Shown here: in pieces, positions 1-7,582 of the stretch
Layout: the number at the start of each line of letters is the position of its first letter
Numbering within the stretch: position 1 is the first letter of the stretch
NCBI GenBank assembly: GCA_015494585.1
Contig: WGAY01000024.1
Span: forward strand, 1 to 47,226
Length of the DNA stretch: 47,226 nucleotides
Source of the DNA: Candidatus Omnitrophota bacterium
GTDB taxonomy: Bacteria > Omnitrophota > Gorgyraeia > S143-82
Direction: 5' to 3'
Translations under genes and position numbers: made by a program
Notes under the pieces: model-generated
The model's input: only the letters and a program-made list of their open reading frames with translations
What the model was told of the DNA's origin: nothing
The model's database searches: none

Positions 1-461
1 CCAATCTCTATGTACATCCCCAGAGTTATATAGTGACCGAACGGTCCGGTGATATAGCTAATGACTCCCTTTAAAAGCATTCCTTTAAACAATAGGAAAA
101 ACAAATAAATCAACGAGGCCAGTATTCCATAGATAAACCATCTCAACACTTTGGCCTTCTTCGTCAACCACATTCCCAAGACAAAAAGAAAGAAATAGGC
201 AGGAAACACCTGGAAAAATTCCCTCTGATTCTCATAAAAATTGCCTGCAAGCACCACACCAAACACAAACAACAACCCAAAAAAGGACAAAACCGAGAGC
301 CCTTCCCAAGACTTCAATACATGCCAGAGCGCCTTTCGAACCCCTGTGTTCCTCATCACCTGCCATAGAAGGAAAAATAGGGCAACTACCAACCAGGCCC
401 TGATATAGGTCTTCCCCAACAAGACCTGCAAAGGAAACAAAAAGACCAATAGGTTCCACAT
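1..461 (-). CDS. Polytopic membrane protein, probable O-antigen ligase/polymerase family, N-terminal part (runs off left edge)
   Basis: This reading frame is missing from the ORF track because it has no stop inside the window; the listed 75-aa ORF here is its shadow. Translating the minus strand from the ATG at 461 gives 153 residues with about four hydrophobic helices (for example VVALFFLLW and LIYLFFLLF). It ends in GPFGHYITLGMY, which resembles the segment of Wzy/WaaL-type O-antigen ligases that follows an early loop. Such proteins polymerise or ligate surface polysaccharide in the inner membrane. A purine-rich site (AGGGG) lies 9 nt before the ATG, and the gene starts 21 nt after the ABC ATPase stop, so the two are probably co-transcribed. 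The coding call is firm; the family call is tentative because only the N-terminus is visible. Confidence 0.6.
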   Translation of the reverse strand, partial: MWNLLVFLFPLQVLLGKTYIRAWLVVALFFLLWQVMRNTGVRKALWHVLKSWEGLSVLSFFGLLFVFGVVLAGNFYENQREFFQVFPAYFFLFVLGMWLTKKAKVLRWFIYGILASLIYLFFLLFKGMLLKGVISYITGPFGHYITLGMYIEI

Positions 462-482
462 ATTTTCAATCCCCTATAGCAG

Positions 483-1154
483 CTATCCCTCTACCAAACG
501 GCCCCCCTCTAAGACAAAGGCCCTTTTAAACATCCCTGCTATGTGTCTGGAATGGGTAACGGTTATGAGGGTTATTGTCATTTCTTTACACAAATCTATC
601 AAAAACTCCATTACTCTGTCTTGCATAGAAAGATCCAAATTCCCCGTAGGCTCATCTGCAAGGATAATCCTGGGCCTGTGTACCACTGCCCTCAAAATTG
701 CCACCCTCTGCATCTCTCCTCCCGAAAGCCCGTAAACAGGATCATAGGCCCTATTCTTCAGGCCAAACCTCCCAAGCAACTCAAGCGCCATATCCTTCGC
801 CTGCTCATTAGGATAATTCAATAACATCAACGGAAGCATAACATTTTCAAGGAGATTCAACTCTGGCAATAAGTGATAGAACTGAAATACTATTCCAAGA
901 TTCTTCCTGCGCCACCTTGCCTGATCTGAAGGAGACATAGAAAAAATCGATATTTGGTCAACAAATATCTCTCCAGCATCTGCCTTATCAAGACCGGCTA
1001 TCAAATGGAGTAATGTGCTTTTTCCAGATCCGGATTCTCCAACTATAGCGACCTGATCCCCCTCTTGCAAGGACAAAGAAAGATCGTCTAATACCACCAA
1101 CCTCTGACCTTGTGTCTGTTGGAAACTTTTTGTAAGGCCCTTTATTTCTACCAC
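483..1154 (-). CDS. ABC transporter ATP-binding protein, LolD/MacB type
   Basis: A 223-aa single-domain ABC ATPase that would power a membrane permease. Walker A is GESGSGKST (residues 39-47), the Q-loop glutamine is at about 91, the signature is LSGGEMQR (143-150) and Walker B is IILADEPTGNLD (163-174). The TGNLD extension and the length fit the LolD/FtsE/MacB group, which drives lipoprotein release or mechanotransmission rather than solute import. The start is GTG at 1154 behind AGAGGCGG. No permease partner lies on this side; the next gene is an O-antigen-ligase-like membrane protein. The gene follows a strong promoter and a structured leader (see 1178-1260). The superfamily call is very safe; the LolD assignment is by resemblance only. 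Confidence 0.85.
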   Translation of the reverse strand: MVEIKGLTKSFQQTQGQRLVVLDDLSLSLQEGDQVAIVGESGSGKSTLLHLIAGLDKADAGEIFVDQISIFSMSPSDQARWRRKNLGIVFQFYHLLPELNLLENVMLPLMLLNYPNEQAKDMALELLGRFGLKNRAYDPVYGLSGGEMQRVAILRAVVHRPRIILADEPTGNLDLSMQDRVMEFLIDLCKEMTITLITVTHSRHIAGMFKRAFVLEGGRLVEG

Positions 1155-1177
1155 CGCCGCCTCTTTCTAAAATAAAA

Positions 1178-1260
1178 GAGCCTCTTTGGCAGGGGGGTAT
1201 TGTCACGTGCGTGACAGGAGAGGGCACTTTTTTGGGACTTCTCTCGCACCAAAGAGGCTC
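1178..1260 (-). ncRNA. Structured 5' leader or small RNA of unknown class, closed by a 12-bp perfect stem
   Basis: On the minus strand the predicted transcript begins with GAGCCTCTTTGG, and the exact complement CCAAAGAGGCTC closes it 59 nt later, followed by TTTTATTTT. Inside are a GAGAG/CTCTC helix (1218-1222 with 1241-1245) and a TGTCAC-GCAC-GTGACA hairpin (1201-1216), giving a multi-branched fold. The predicted transcription start falls at the first base of the closing stem. The U-rich tail makes the stem a possible terminator, so this could be a riboswitch-like attenuator for the ABC ATPase gene or a free-standing RNA of about 90 nt. I do not recognise the family. The base pairing is seen directly; the function is inferred. 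Confidence 0.5.
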
Positions 1261-1266
1261 ATACAT

Positions 1267-1294
1267 ATTATATAACAAATCAGGTGTTTTGCAA
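1267..1294 (-). promoter_or_regulatory. Sigma70-type promoter for the structured RNA and ABC ATPase unit
   Basis: On the minus strand, TTGCAA (1289-1294), a 16-bp spacer and a perfect TATAAT (1267-1272). The start point about 7 nt downstream (near 1260) coincides with the first base of the structured RNA stem. It lies 26 nt beyond the stop of the preceding gene. Confidence 0.6.
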
Positions 1295-1320
1295 CAAATA
1301 TTTTTAAGGTCAAAACTCTC

Positions 1321-3255
1321 TTAATTCCAGATAGATATATCGCTCTCATCCAGGGAAACCGTCCCTGTTTCTCGGGAGGCCTGCCTGTCAGAAGAAATCT
1401 TTTTCTCCAAGACCTGTGCCACTGCATCGGCGCAGGAAAAGACCCTACGGCCGTTATTCCAACCAACCGATGAACAGTTTATCTCCTTCAGGGCATCTAC
1501 TATCTCAGAAAGGGCTACATCCTTGGTAAGGCATATAGAAAGCAATTTTCCCATAGTCTCTAGATGGGAGGAAACACAGCCTCCTGCCTTCTCCAGTCGC
1601 AATAATATCTCCCTTAAATTACCACCACCATCCTGATTTATAGTCACCAGAAGATTTCCACAGGCAGTTGCAACCTTTATAGTAGAACCAAACAAGACCT
1701 CTGGCCTCTCTTTCAAGGGTAAGGTTAGGAGCCCATCAAACTCAACAGCCTGTTTTTTCTCCTGTCTCTCTTCATTTTCAAAAGAGACCTGCATAGGAAA
1801 GAATCGCACTGCGACGGCGTCGAACAACACTGCCTTTTTTAACCCATCGACATCCAGTGCACTTCCCCTTAGAGAAATATCAACTAGGCCATCCCAGTGC
1901 TCTTGAAAAACAGACTGCATCTTGTACCACCAATCAAGACCTACATCTCCAGCCACAACGAAAATACGTTTCACATCCTCAGGAACATACTCCAGCCCCT
2001 GTACAGAAGTGTTCTTCCGTAAAAAAGCCACGAGTTCCTCAGAATAAAAACCCCTCTGCCTGCTAACCTCATCGAACAAGGCAAAAACCCCCTGGGCCTT
2101 TCCATCCAGAATAGAGTTCTGAGGACATACCCCACCAGCTTCTTCCTCTTCTATCTGCCCAAGCCCAGATAGAATAGAGATATTCCTCCTCTTCAGATGG
2201 CGCTCTTCTAGAAGACTAGATCTATAGGCAGGGAAAACCCCCCTTTCCTTTGCCAACTGCCAAGAGGCCTTATGTGCGGTATCCGAAATAAACTTCGCTA
2301 GCTTCTTACCCAAGACTATTGCTGCATCTGAATCATAAGGAATCCCCAAATAACACAGACATTGCGCCCAGCCCGCAAAACCCAGATGGATCCTGCGCAG
2401 ACGTTTCACATTACTAGAAATCTCCGCAGGATAAAATTCATTCAAATCTATCAGGTCATCCAGCAACCTGACGCTGTGCTCTATCCTATCCGATAATCTC
2501 TCCCAATCGAAGTCCCATCCAACGCTACCCCTTTTTAAAAAACGCAATAGATTTACTCTCCCTGAAGGAACCGCCTCACCAGGATATAGCAAAACCCCTC
2601 CCTCTAGGCCTATCCTCCTGCTCCCCAGGGCAGGGGCATCCTGCAACTGCTTAATCCCTGGGAAAATAAATCTCATTCCTACCCCTGATCTTCTGACTGA
2701 ATCAAAAAGAAGATGAAAATCCCTTATCCTTAGTTTTTTAATCTCTGTTATTTCCTTGCCAGGCACAGAAACCTCATCGTCAGGGCCCAAAGAAAAGAGC
2801 TCTTCTGACACAAGCAAGTTGAGATTCAGATAATTCGCCTTTCTGCCCCTTAAGACCTCCAACAAGGCAAGGCCGTTTTCGGTCAAGGCATTGACAGTTA
2901 TCCATATCCTGCGCCAATCTACTATCGTTGCCTCCAATAGCATCAGGAAAGAAATCCACTCGGACTTCGAAAAACCCACATTGGTAAGGTCTATCCCTAC
3001 ACTCACATTGTATTTCCGATAAGTGGAGAGGAGCTTCATAAGGTCAAATACAGAAGAAAATTCCCTTGGCTGGGGCAAAGAGATATAGCGACAGGAAAAA
3101 TGACCCGCTGTGTCCACGACAAACGGAGGGAGAAAAAGCTCCTCACCCGAAAGCATTTCTTCCCAGATAACCATCTGCCGCCGTATATCTACTATACTGC
3201 GGCCATAACGCTTCTCTACAGAAGATAAAGACTGTAATAAAGGTGATAAATCCAT
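1321..3255 (-). CDS. Degenerate class II (B12-type) ribonucleotide reductase homologue, probably catalytically dead
   Basis: This 644-aa protein is collinear with NrdJ. Residues 231-345 match the RNR barrel (VNLLRFLKRG, RRIHLGFAGW, LGIPYDSD, AHKASWQLAKERGVFP). Residues 394-450 match a second conserved stretch (FDEVSRQRGFYSEEL, EDVKRIFVVAGDV). Residues 518-620 match the C-terminal TSCPD domain (RPEVLFGSTIKVATACGNL, KAGGCVSSHLE). The conserved N-x-C-G-E motif carrying the thiyl-radical cysteine reads L-Y-P-G-E at 223-227, so that cysteine is proline. The following C-N-L-G-S-I-N-L motif reads SGRVNLLRF, which removes a redox cysteine. Cys54 (HFSCRY) may be the remaining one. The frame is long and intact, so this looks like a maintained pseudoenzyme rather than a decaying gene. 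It starts 68 nt after mnmG, behind AGGGGG. Its role is unknown; a regulatory or nucleotide-binding function is possible. Confidence 0.75.
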   Translation of the reverse strand: MDLSPLLQSLSSVEKRYGRSIVDIRRQMVIWEEMLSGEELFLPPFVVDTAGHFSCRYISLPQPREFSSVFDLMKLLSTYRKYNVSVGIDLTNVGFSKSEWISFLMLLEATIVDWRRIWITVNALTENGLALLEVLRGRKANYLNLNLLVSEELFSLGPDDEVSVPGKEITEIKKLRIRDFHLLFDSVRRSGVGMRFIFPGIKQLQDAPALGSRRIGLEGGVLLYPGEAVPSGRVNLLRFLKRGSVGWDFDWERLSDRIEHSVRLLDDLIDLNEFYPAEISSNVKRLRRIHLGFAGWAQCLCYLGIPYDSDAAIVLGKKLAKFISDTAHKASWQLAKERGVFPAYRSSLLEERHLKRRNISILSGLGQIEEEEAGGVCPQNSILDGKAQGVFALFDEVSRQRGFYSEELVAFLRKNTSVQGLEYVPEDVKRIFVVAGDVGLDWWYKMQSVFQEHWDGLVDISLRGSALDVDGLKKAVLFDAVAVRFFPMQVSFENEERQEKKQAVEFDGLLTLPLKERPEVLFGSTIKVATACGNLLVTINQDGGGNLREILLRLEKAGGCVSSHLETMGKLLSICLTKDVALSEIVDALKEINCSSVGWNNGRRVFSCADAVAQVLEKKISSDRQASRETGTVSLDESDISIWN

Positions 3256-3323
3256 AAAATCCCCCTGCCGATTTATTCTATCACAAGGAGGATAAATTAG
3301 AATAGTAAAAATAAGGGCGCAAA

Positions 3324-5207
3324 TCAGTCAGTATCTCTCTTCTTCTTAATAAACACATATAGCAGATTTATCGTATCAAGACCTATGCCGGGCAGGCGGT
3401 AGGCATCGCCCAGGGTCTCGGGCCTGTTTGCCTTTAGTTTCTCCCTCGCCTCTCGGGAAAGGGATATAACCTTGTCGTAGTCAAAATCCTGCGGTATCTT
3501 TACCCTGTCAAGGCGTTTTACCTTTTCTGCATTGCGCCTTGCCCTTGCGATAAATCCTTCGTATTTTATGTCTTCCTCAACAACTGCGATTGCCTCCTTC
3601 TCAAAATGGCTTAAATCCAGAAGGCCTTCCTTTTCTAAAACACCCCTCACATCATCAAGCCATATCCCCGGCCTCTTTAATAGTTCCTTAATAGTTATGC
3701 CCCCGTTTATCTCCTGTCCCTTTTCTGAGATGATGTCCTTTATCGCCTCTCCAGGAGCCTTTGTTTTATCAAAGGTAATAACCAATTGGTTTATCTGTCT
3801 TTTCTTTTTCTCAAGAAGGGAATACCTTTCATCATCTATCAATCCCAATCTTTTTCCAATGGGCATAAGCCTTATATCTGCATTGTCTTCTCTCAAATAC
3901 AGCCTGTGCTCTACGCGCGAAGAAAGCATTCTATAGGGCTCGTTTGTGCCTTTTCCAACCAAATCATCTATCAATACCCCTATGTATGCCTCATCCCTAT
4001 CCAGAATCAGGGGCGATTTTCCCAAAACCTTGCAAGCGGCGTTTATCCCTGCAACTATTCCCTGGGCCGCTGCCTCTTCGTAGCCGGTCGTGCCGTTTAT
4101 CTGGCCCGCTAAAAAGAGATTTTCTATCAATCGCGTCTCAAGGGTATGTTTCAACTGGCGTGGGTCAACGAAGTCGTGCTCTATGCCATAGCCTGGCTTT
4201 AACACAATTGCCTCCTCAAACCCGGGAATGGAATGTATCATCTTCTCCTGCACGTCCCAGGGCAGACTATTTGAGATACCATTGGGATAGACCTCAACCG
4301 TACTCCAGCCCTCTGGCTCAACGAATATCTGGTGTCTGTTGTGATGGGGAAATTTTACTATCTTATCCTCAACCGAAGGACAATAACGTACACCCGTTCC
4401 TTTGATAATACCCGTATACAGGGGAGACCTTGACAGGCCTTCGCGAATAATTCTGTGCGTCTCTTCTGTGGTATAGGTAATATAACAGGATGCCTGCTGG
4501 AAATCCTTCTTCCGCGAATAAAAAGAAAAATACGGGATAGGCGTATCTCCCTTTTGCTCTATCATCCTTGAAAAATCAAGGCTCCTTGCGTCAAGGCGCG
4601 GGCAGGTGCCTGTCTTAAACCTGCCCATAGAAAACCCAAGCCCTTTTAGATTTTCTGCCAGTTCAATAGATGCTGGATCCGTAAGCCTGCCGCCTGAAAA
4701 ATTATCCATACCGATGTGGATTAATCCGTGCAGGAATGTCCCCGGGCAAAGGATTACTATCTGAGAAAAAAATCTCCTGCCAAAGCCGTCTTCAACACCT
4801 ATGGCCTTGCCATCGTTTACGATAACCCTCCTTACCTCTGCCTGCCACACAAACAGGCGCTCCTGATTAAGGACTACCTTTCGTATATAGTCGCGATATA
4901 GATACCTGTCTGCCTGCGCCCTGCGGCTGCGCACTGCCGGGCCCTTGCTCTTATTCAAGATGCGAAACTGCATACCAGTCTCATCTATTGCCTTAGCCAT
5001 CTCCCCGCCTAATGCGTCTATCTCGCGCACAAGCTGCCCCTTGCCGATCCCTCCAATTGCAGGGTTGCAGGACATCTCGCCGATCTTGTCAATAGAATGG
5101 GTAATAAGGAGCGTATCAACCCCCATGCGCGCGCTGGCAAGCGCTGCCTCTATGCCTGCATGCCCTGCACCGACGACAATGACATCCACATCTTTACCTA
5201 TCTTCAT
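3324..5207 (-). CDS. mnmG: tRNA uridine-5-carboxymethylaminomethyl modification enzyme, FAD subunit
   Basis: MnmG (GidA) acts with MnmE to install cmnm5 or related groups on U34 of several tRNAs, using FAD and methylene-THF. The 627-aa length is usual. The N-terminal dinucleotide fold is GAGHAGIEAALASARMG. The family signature CNPAIGGIGKGQLVREIDALGG-like segment is present, as are FLAGQINGTTGYEEAAAQG and the tRNA-binding C-terminal region ending in LPGIGLDTINLLYVFIKKK. The start overlaps the stop of the tRNA nucleotidyltransferase gene by 4 nt (ATGA), so translation is coupled. In many bacteria mnmG sits next to mnmE and parAB at the origin; here it is 38 kb from parA and is grouped with another tRNA-processing gene. 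Confidence 0.96.
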   Translation of the reverse strand: MKIGKDVDVIVVGAGHAGIEAALASARMGVDTLLITHSIDKIGEMSCNPAIGGIGKGQLVREIDALGGEMAKAIDETGMQFRILNKSKGPAVRSRRAQADRYLYRDYIRKVVLNQERLFVWQAEVRRVIVNDGKAIGVEDGFGRRFFSQIVILCPGTFLHGLIHIGMDNFSGGRLTDPASIELAENLKGLGFSMGRFKTGTCPRLDARSLDFSRMIEQKGDTPIPYFSFYSRKKDFQQASCYITYTTEETHRIIREGLSRSPLYTGIIKGTGVRYCPSVEDKIVKFPHHNRHQIFVEPEGWSTVEVYPNGISNSLPWDVQEKMIHSIPGFEEAIVLKPGYGIEHDFVDPRQLKHTLETRLIENLFLAGQINGTTGYEEAAAQGIVAGINAACKVLGKSPLILDRDEAYIGVLIDDLVGKGTNEPYRMLSSRVEHRLYLREDNADIRLMPIGKRLGLIDDERYSLLEKKKRQINQLVITFDKTKAPGEAIKDIISEKGQEINGGITIKELLKRPGIWLDDVRGVLEKEGLLDLSHFEKEAIAVVEEDIKYEGFIARARRNAEKVKRLDRVKIPQDFDYDKVISLSREAREKLKANRPETLGDAYRLPGIGLDTINLLYVFIKKKRDTD

Positions 5208-6631
5208 CCCTTCTCCACTTCTATACTAGAAATCCATTCAAGCGCCTCATCTCTCGTCCTTATCCTTCCCAAAGCCTGCGCCTCCCGCACCTCTTCAAGC
5301 ACACGCCCAACCATAGGGCTAGGGCCTATCCCCAGTATCTCCATTACATCCTCGCCCGAGATGAGCTTTGGCAGAGATGGTTTTGTCCTTATCTCAATTG
5401 CCTTATTTATCAAATCAATCACCGACTTGCGATGGGAATAGAAATTGCGCCATGGATTTAACCTCCCCCGCGTTGCCCATGCATCTGCCCATGACAGTAG
5501 CAAAACAGAAAGCTCCTCTCCCTCTGCCTGACGGAAAAACCTGTAAACTGCTCTCTCAGTCACAGCCTCCTTCGTCAGGTCCCCCGGCCGCAGGTGCATA
5601 GACACGAGCAGATAACAAAAACGAATTTGCCTGACAGAAAACTTATATTCGCGCATTATCGCCTTCAGCCTTTTTGCGCCAGCCCTGTCGTGCCCATAAA
5701 ACACGCGCTTGCCGTCCCTGTCCTGCATAACCATTGGCTTGCCAAGGTCATGCCACAGGGCAACCCATTTAAGCAAAGCATCCCTCCTCCACGATCCAAT
5801 CGGCTCGTGGACATATTCCATAAGCACCCGCCTCTTTTTTATGCGCGAGTTATGGGCAATAGAGGAGAGCAGCTCATCCATCCTGCGCAGCGTCTCAAAA
5901 CTGTGCTTGAGCACGTCCAGGTGATGATACGGCCCCTGCTCCACAGCCTCCATCATATCTATATCAGGGAACATCAGCGAAAACAGGTCTGCTTCATACA
6001 TTTTCTTTACCCACGGGAAGACCTCCTTAGCAGAAAACAGGCGCCGTAGCTCTTGATTAATTCTCTCTTTGGCAACAAGAAAGATATAATCCTTATCCCG
6101 TCTAACAGCCCCAAGCACACCTTTGTCCAGCTTGAACCCTATTACCGCAGGGATAGAAAATGCCCGCACCAACCTGAGCCCGTCGTTGCGAAATGCCCTT
6201 TCAGACACCAATCTCAATACCCTTTTCTTTATGTCAAGAATGCCGTTCAATGGGTCTATAACCGAAAAATCAGAAAGCCTAACAGCGATCGCATCAACAG
6301 TAAAGTCCCTACCCAGCAGGTCTGCTTCTATCCCCTGACTGTGCAGACGGGCAATATCTATCTGGACGCCTTCCTCCATTACTATGCGGTATATACCACG
6401 CTTTTTATCCAGTTCGATCAATGGCGAGGAAAACTCCTCTGCCAGCCTACGGGCAGCAGAAGCCGCATCCTTGCAAACAATATCCAGATCCAGCTTCTCA
6501 ATATCCCTGCCTATAAAGACATCCCTGACAACTCCACCAACGATAAAGCCATCCTCAACCAGATCCCTGACGCGCCTGATAATCGCCTGCCATTTGTCTC
6601 CAAGACGGTTCAAAGGAAAGGATGTCCGCAT
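5204..6631 (-). CDS. tRNA nucleotidyltransferase / poly(A) polymerase family with HD domain
   Basis: A class II nucleotidyltransferase of 475 aa that adds all or part of the 3' CCA to tRNA. The head has FIVGGVVRDVFIGR, then LDLDIV carrying the two catalytic aspartates, and RDFTVDAIAVRL. The arginine-rich neck motif reads NDGLRLVRAFSI. An HD phosphohydrolase domain lies in the middle (HHLDVLKHSFETLRR, LWHDLGKP, YGHDRAGA), as in E. coli-type CCA enzymes that also have phosphatase or phosphodiesterase activity. Sequence alone does not show whether it adds CC, A or CCA. It begins 3 nt after the phosphodiesterase gene stops and runs into mnmG with a 4-nt overlap, so the set is an RNA-maturation operon. 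Confidence 0.88.
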   Translation of the reverse strand: MRTSFPLNRLGDKWQAIIRRVRDLVEDGFIVGGVVRDVFIGRDIEKLDLDIVCKDAASAARRLAEEFSSPLIELDKKRGIYRIVMEEGVQIDIARLHSQGIEADLLGRDFTVDAIAVRLSDFSVIDPLNGILDIKKRVLRLVSERAFRNDGLRLVRAFSIPAVIGFKLDKGVLGAVRRDKDYIFLVAKERINQELRRLFSAKEVFPWVKKMYEADLFSLMFPDIDMMEAVEQGPYHHLDVLKHSFETLRRMDELLSSIAHNSRIKKRRVLMEYVHEPIGSWRRDALLKWVALWHDLGKPMVMQDRDGKRVFYGHDRAGAKRLKAIMREYKFSVRQIRFCYLLVSMHLRPGDLTKEAVTERAVYRFFRQAEGEELSVLLLSWADAWATRGRLNPWRNFYSHRKSVIDLINKAIEIRTKPSLPKLISGEDVMEILGIGPSPMVGRVLEEVREAQALGRIRTRDEALEWISSIEVEKG

Positions 6632-6634
6632 AGC

Positions 6635-7117
6635 CTAAGAAAGGTAAACGACATCAACCTCAAGCGAGGTCAAATCTATTATTGCAATGCTCGGCCTGCC
6701 TGTAAGATAGCCACAGAGCTCTCCGGGGTTTACAACCAAAGCCCCCTTCTCTTTTCTTATATCTACCTGATGCGTATGGCCGTAGATTATAATATCGTAA
6801 GAACTAAAAAATGCATCCTTTATATTCTGCGGCTCGTGGACAACTATAATATTCTTTCCAGAAAGATTAATCGACAACGGCTGCTCAACAATGCGATGGT
6901 CTGACTTTGTAGCCAACCCTTTTCTCTCGCCGTCGTTGTTTCCAAAGACACCCCTCCATTCTATGCCAGAGTCCATCAATGCCTTAAGGGAAAACGGGGC
7001 AACAAAATCGCCTGCGTGGATAATAAATTCCGCTCCCACCCTCTTTGCCTGCTCAACAGCAAGGGCTATATTGGAAAGATTATCGTGGGAATCAGAAAAG
7101 ACAGCTATCTTAGACAT
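6635..7117 (-). CDS. YfcE/MJ0936-type metallophosphoesterase
   Basis: A 160-aa calcineurin-like phosphodiesterase, the usual length for the YfcE family of small cytosolic enzymes that hydrolyse phosphodiesters in vitro; physiological substrates are unknown. The metal ligands are visible in order: FSDSHDN (D-x-H, residues 7-13), IIHAGDF (GD), GVFGNNDGE (GNND), VVHEPQ (H) and IYGHTHQ (GHTH). No signal peptide is present. It overlaps the upstream DUF151 gene by 8 nt and precedes the tRNA nucleotidyltransferase by 3 nt, so it sits inside a tightly packed operon that may concern RNA metabolism. Confidence 0.88.
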   Translation of the reverse strand: MSKIAVFSDSHDNLSNIALAVEQAKRVGAEFIIHAGDFVAPFSLKALMDSGIEWRGVFGNNDGERKGLATKSDHRIVEQPLSINLSGKNIIVVHEPQNIKDAFFSSYDIIIYGHTHQVDIRKEKGALVVNPGELCGYLTGRPSIAIIDLTSLEVDVVYLS

Positions 7118-7514
7118 CGAACATCTCTGCTGAGTCCAGGACCTCTTCCTCTACATAGATAGGCGCACCAACCCTTAAGGCAAGGGCAATGCTATCAGAT
7201 GGGCGGGCGTCTATCCACGCCTCATCTCCATCTGGCTTCTCCAGCACCACTTTGGCGTGAAAAGTATTAAACTGCAATCTGTCCACCACAACAAACTTCA
7301 CCCGCGCGCCCAATGCCTCTATCACTGATTTGAGCATATCGTGCGTCAATGGACGCGGAGGCTCAAACCCGCTTATCTTCATCTTTATAGAGGTAGCCTC
7401 TGGCAGGCCGATAACAATAGGCAAAAACCGCTCGCCATCCACCTCTTTCAACACGATAACCTGATCGTGCCGCTTCTCATCTATTATGATCTTTGATAAC
7501 TCAACCTGCACCAT
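7110..7514 (-). CDS. DUF151 / bifunctional nuclease (BFN) family protein
   Basis: The 134-aa product matches the bifunctional nuclease family (DUF151), whose plant member degrades RNA and DNA and whose bacterial members are mostly uncharacterised. Family features are VVIL.E-type early strands (VIVLKEVDGERFLPIVIG), PRPLTHDML, and the conserved end DARPSDSIALALRVGAPIYV followed by an acidic tail. I start the gene at the ATG at 7514 rather than the track's 7568, because family members begin just before this segment and the 18 extra residues look non-coding. There is no Shine-Dalgarno sequence before this ATG, and a promoter seems to end 7 nt before it, so the mRNA may be leaderless. First gene of the cca-mnmG operon. 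Confidence 0.85.
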   Translation of the reverse strand: MVQVELSKIIIDEKRHDQVIVLKEVDGERFLPIVIGLPEATSIKMKISGFEPPRPLTHDMLKSVIEALGARVKFVVVDRLQFNTFHAKVVLEKPDGDEAWIDARPSDSIALALRVGAPIYVEEEVLDSAEMFDV

Positions 7515-7521
7515 AACAATA

Positions 7522-7549
7522 ATTTTACCAGATATGCGCGGTTCTTTAA
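7522..7549 (-). promoter_or_regulatory. Possible extended -10 promoter giving a leaderless DUF151 mRNA
   Basis: On the minus strand, TTAAAG (7544-7549), a 16-bp spacer and TGG-TAAAAT, with -10 at 7522-7527 and a TGn extension. The predicted start point falls at or within 1-2 nt of the ATG at 7514, which has no ribosome-binding site. Confidence 0.35.
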
Positions 7550-7582
7550 ACTCAAAACATAGGGCCATAGTGCAAAATTCGT

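Noticed and set aside
232-459. 75-aa minus-strand ORF
   Set aside because: Out of frame with the longer edge-open membrane-protein frame starting at 461, which has an SD and coherent hydrophobic helices.
1178-1260. Cobalamin, c-di-GMP or SRP RNA
   Set aside because: I compared the conserved core words from memory and found no convincing match, so it stays unclassified.
988-1466. 96-aa and 87-aa minus-strand ORFs over the structured leader
   Set aside because: They cross the promoter and the paired RNA stems, overlap real genes in other frames and show no domain.
6053-6904. 283-aa plus-strand ORF
   Set aside because: Antisense to the well-supported tRNA nucleotidyltransferase and phosphodiesterase genes; no recognisable domains.
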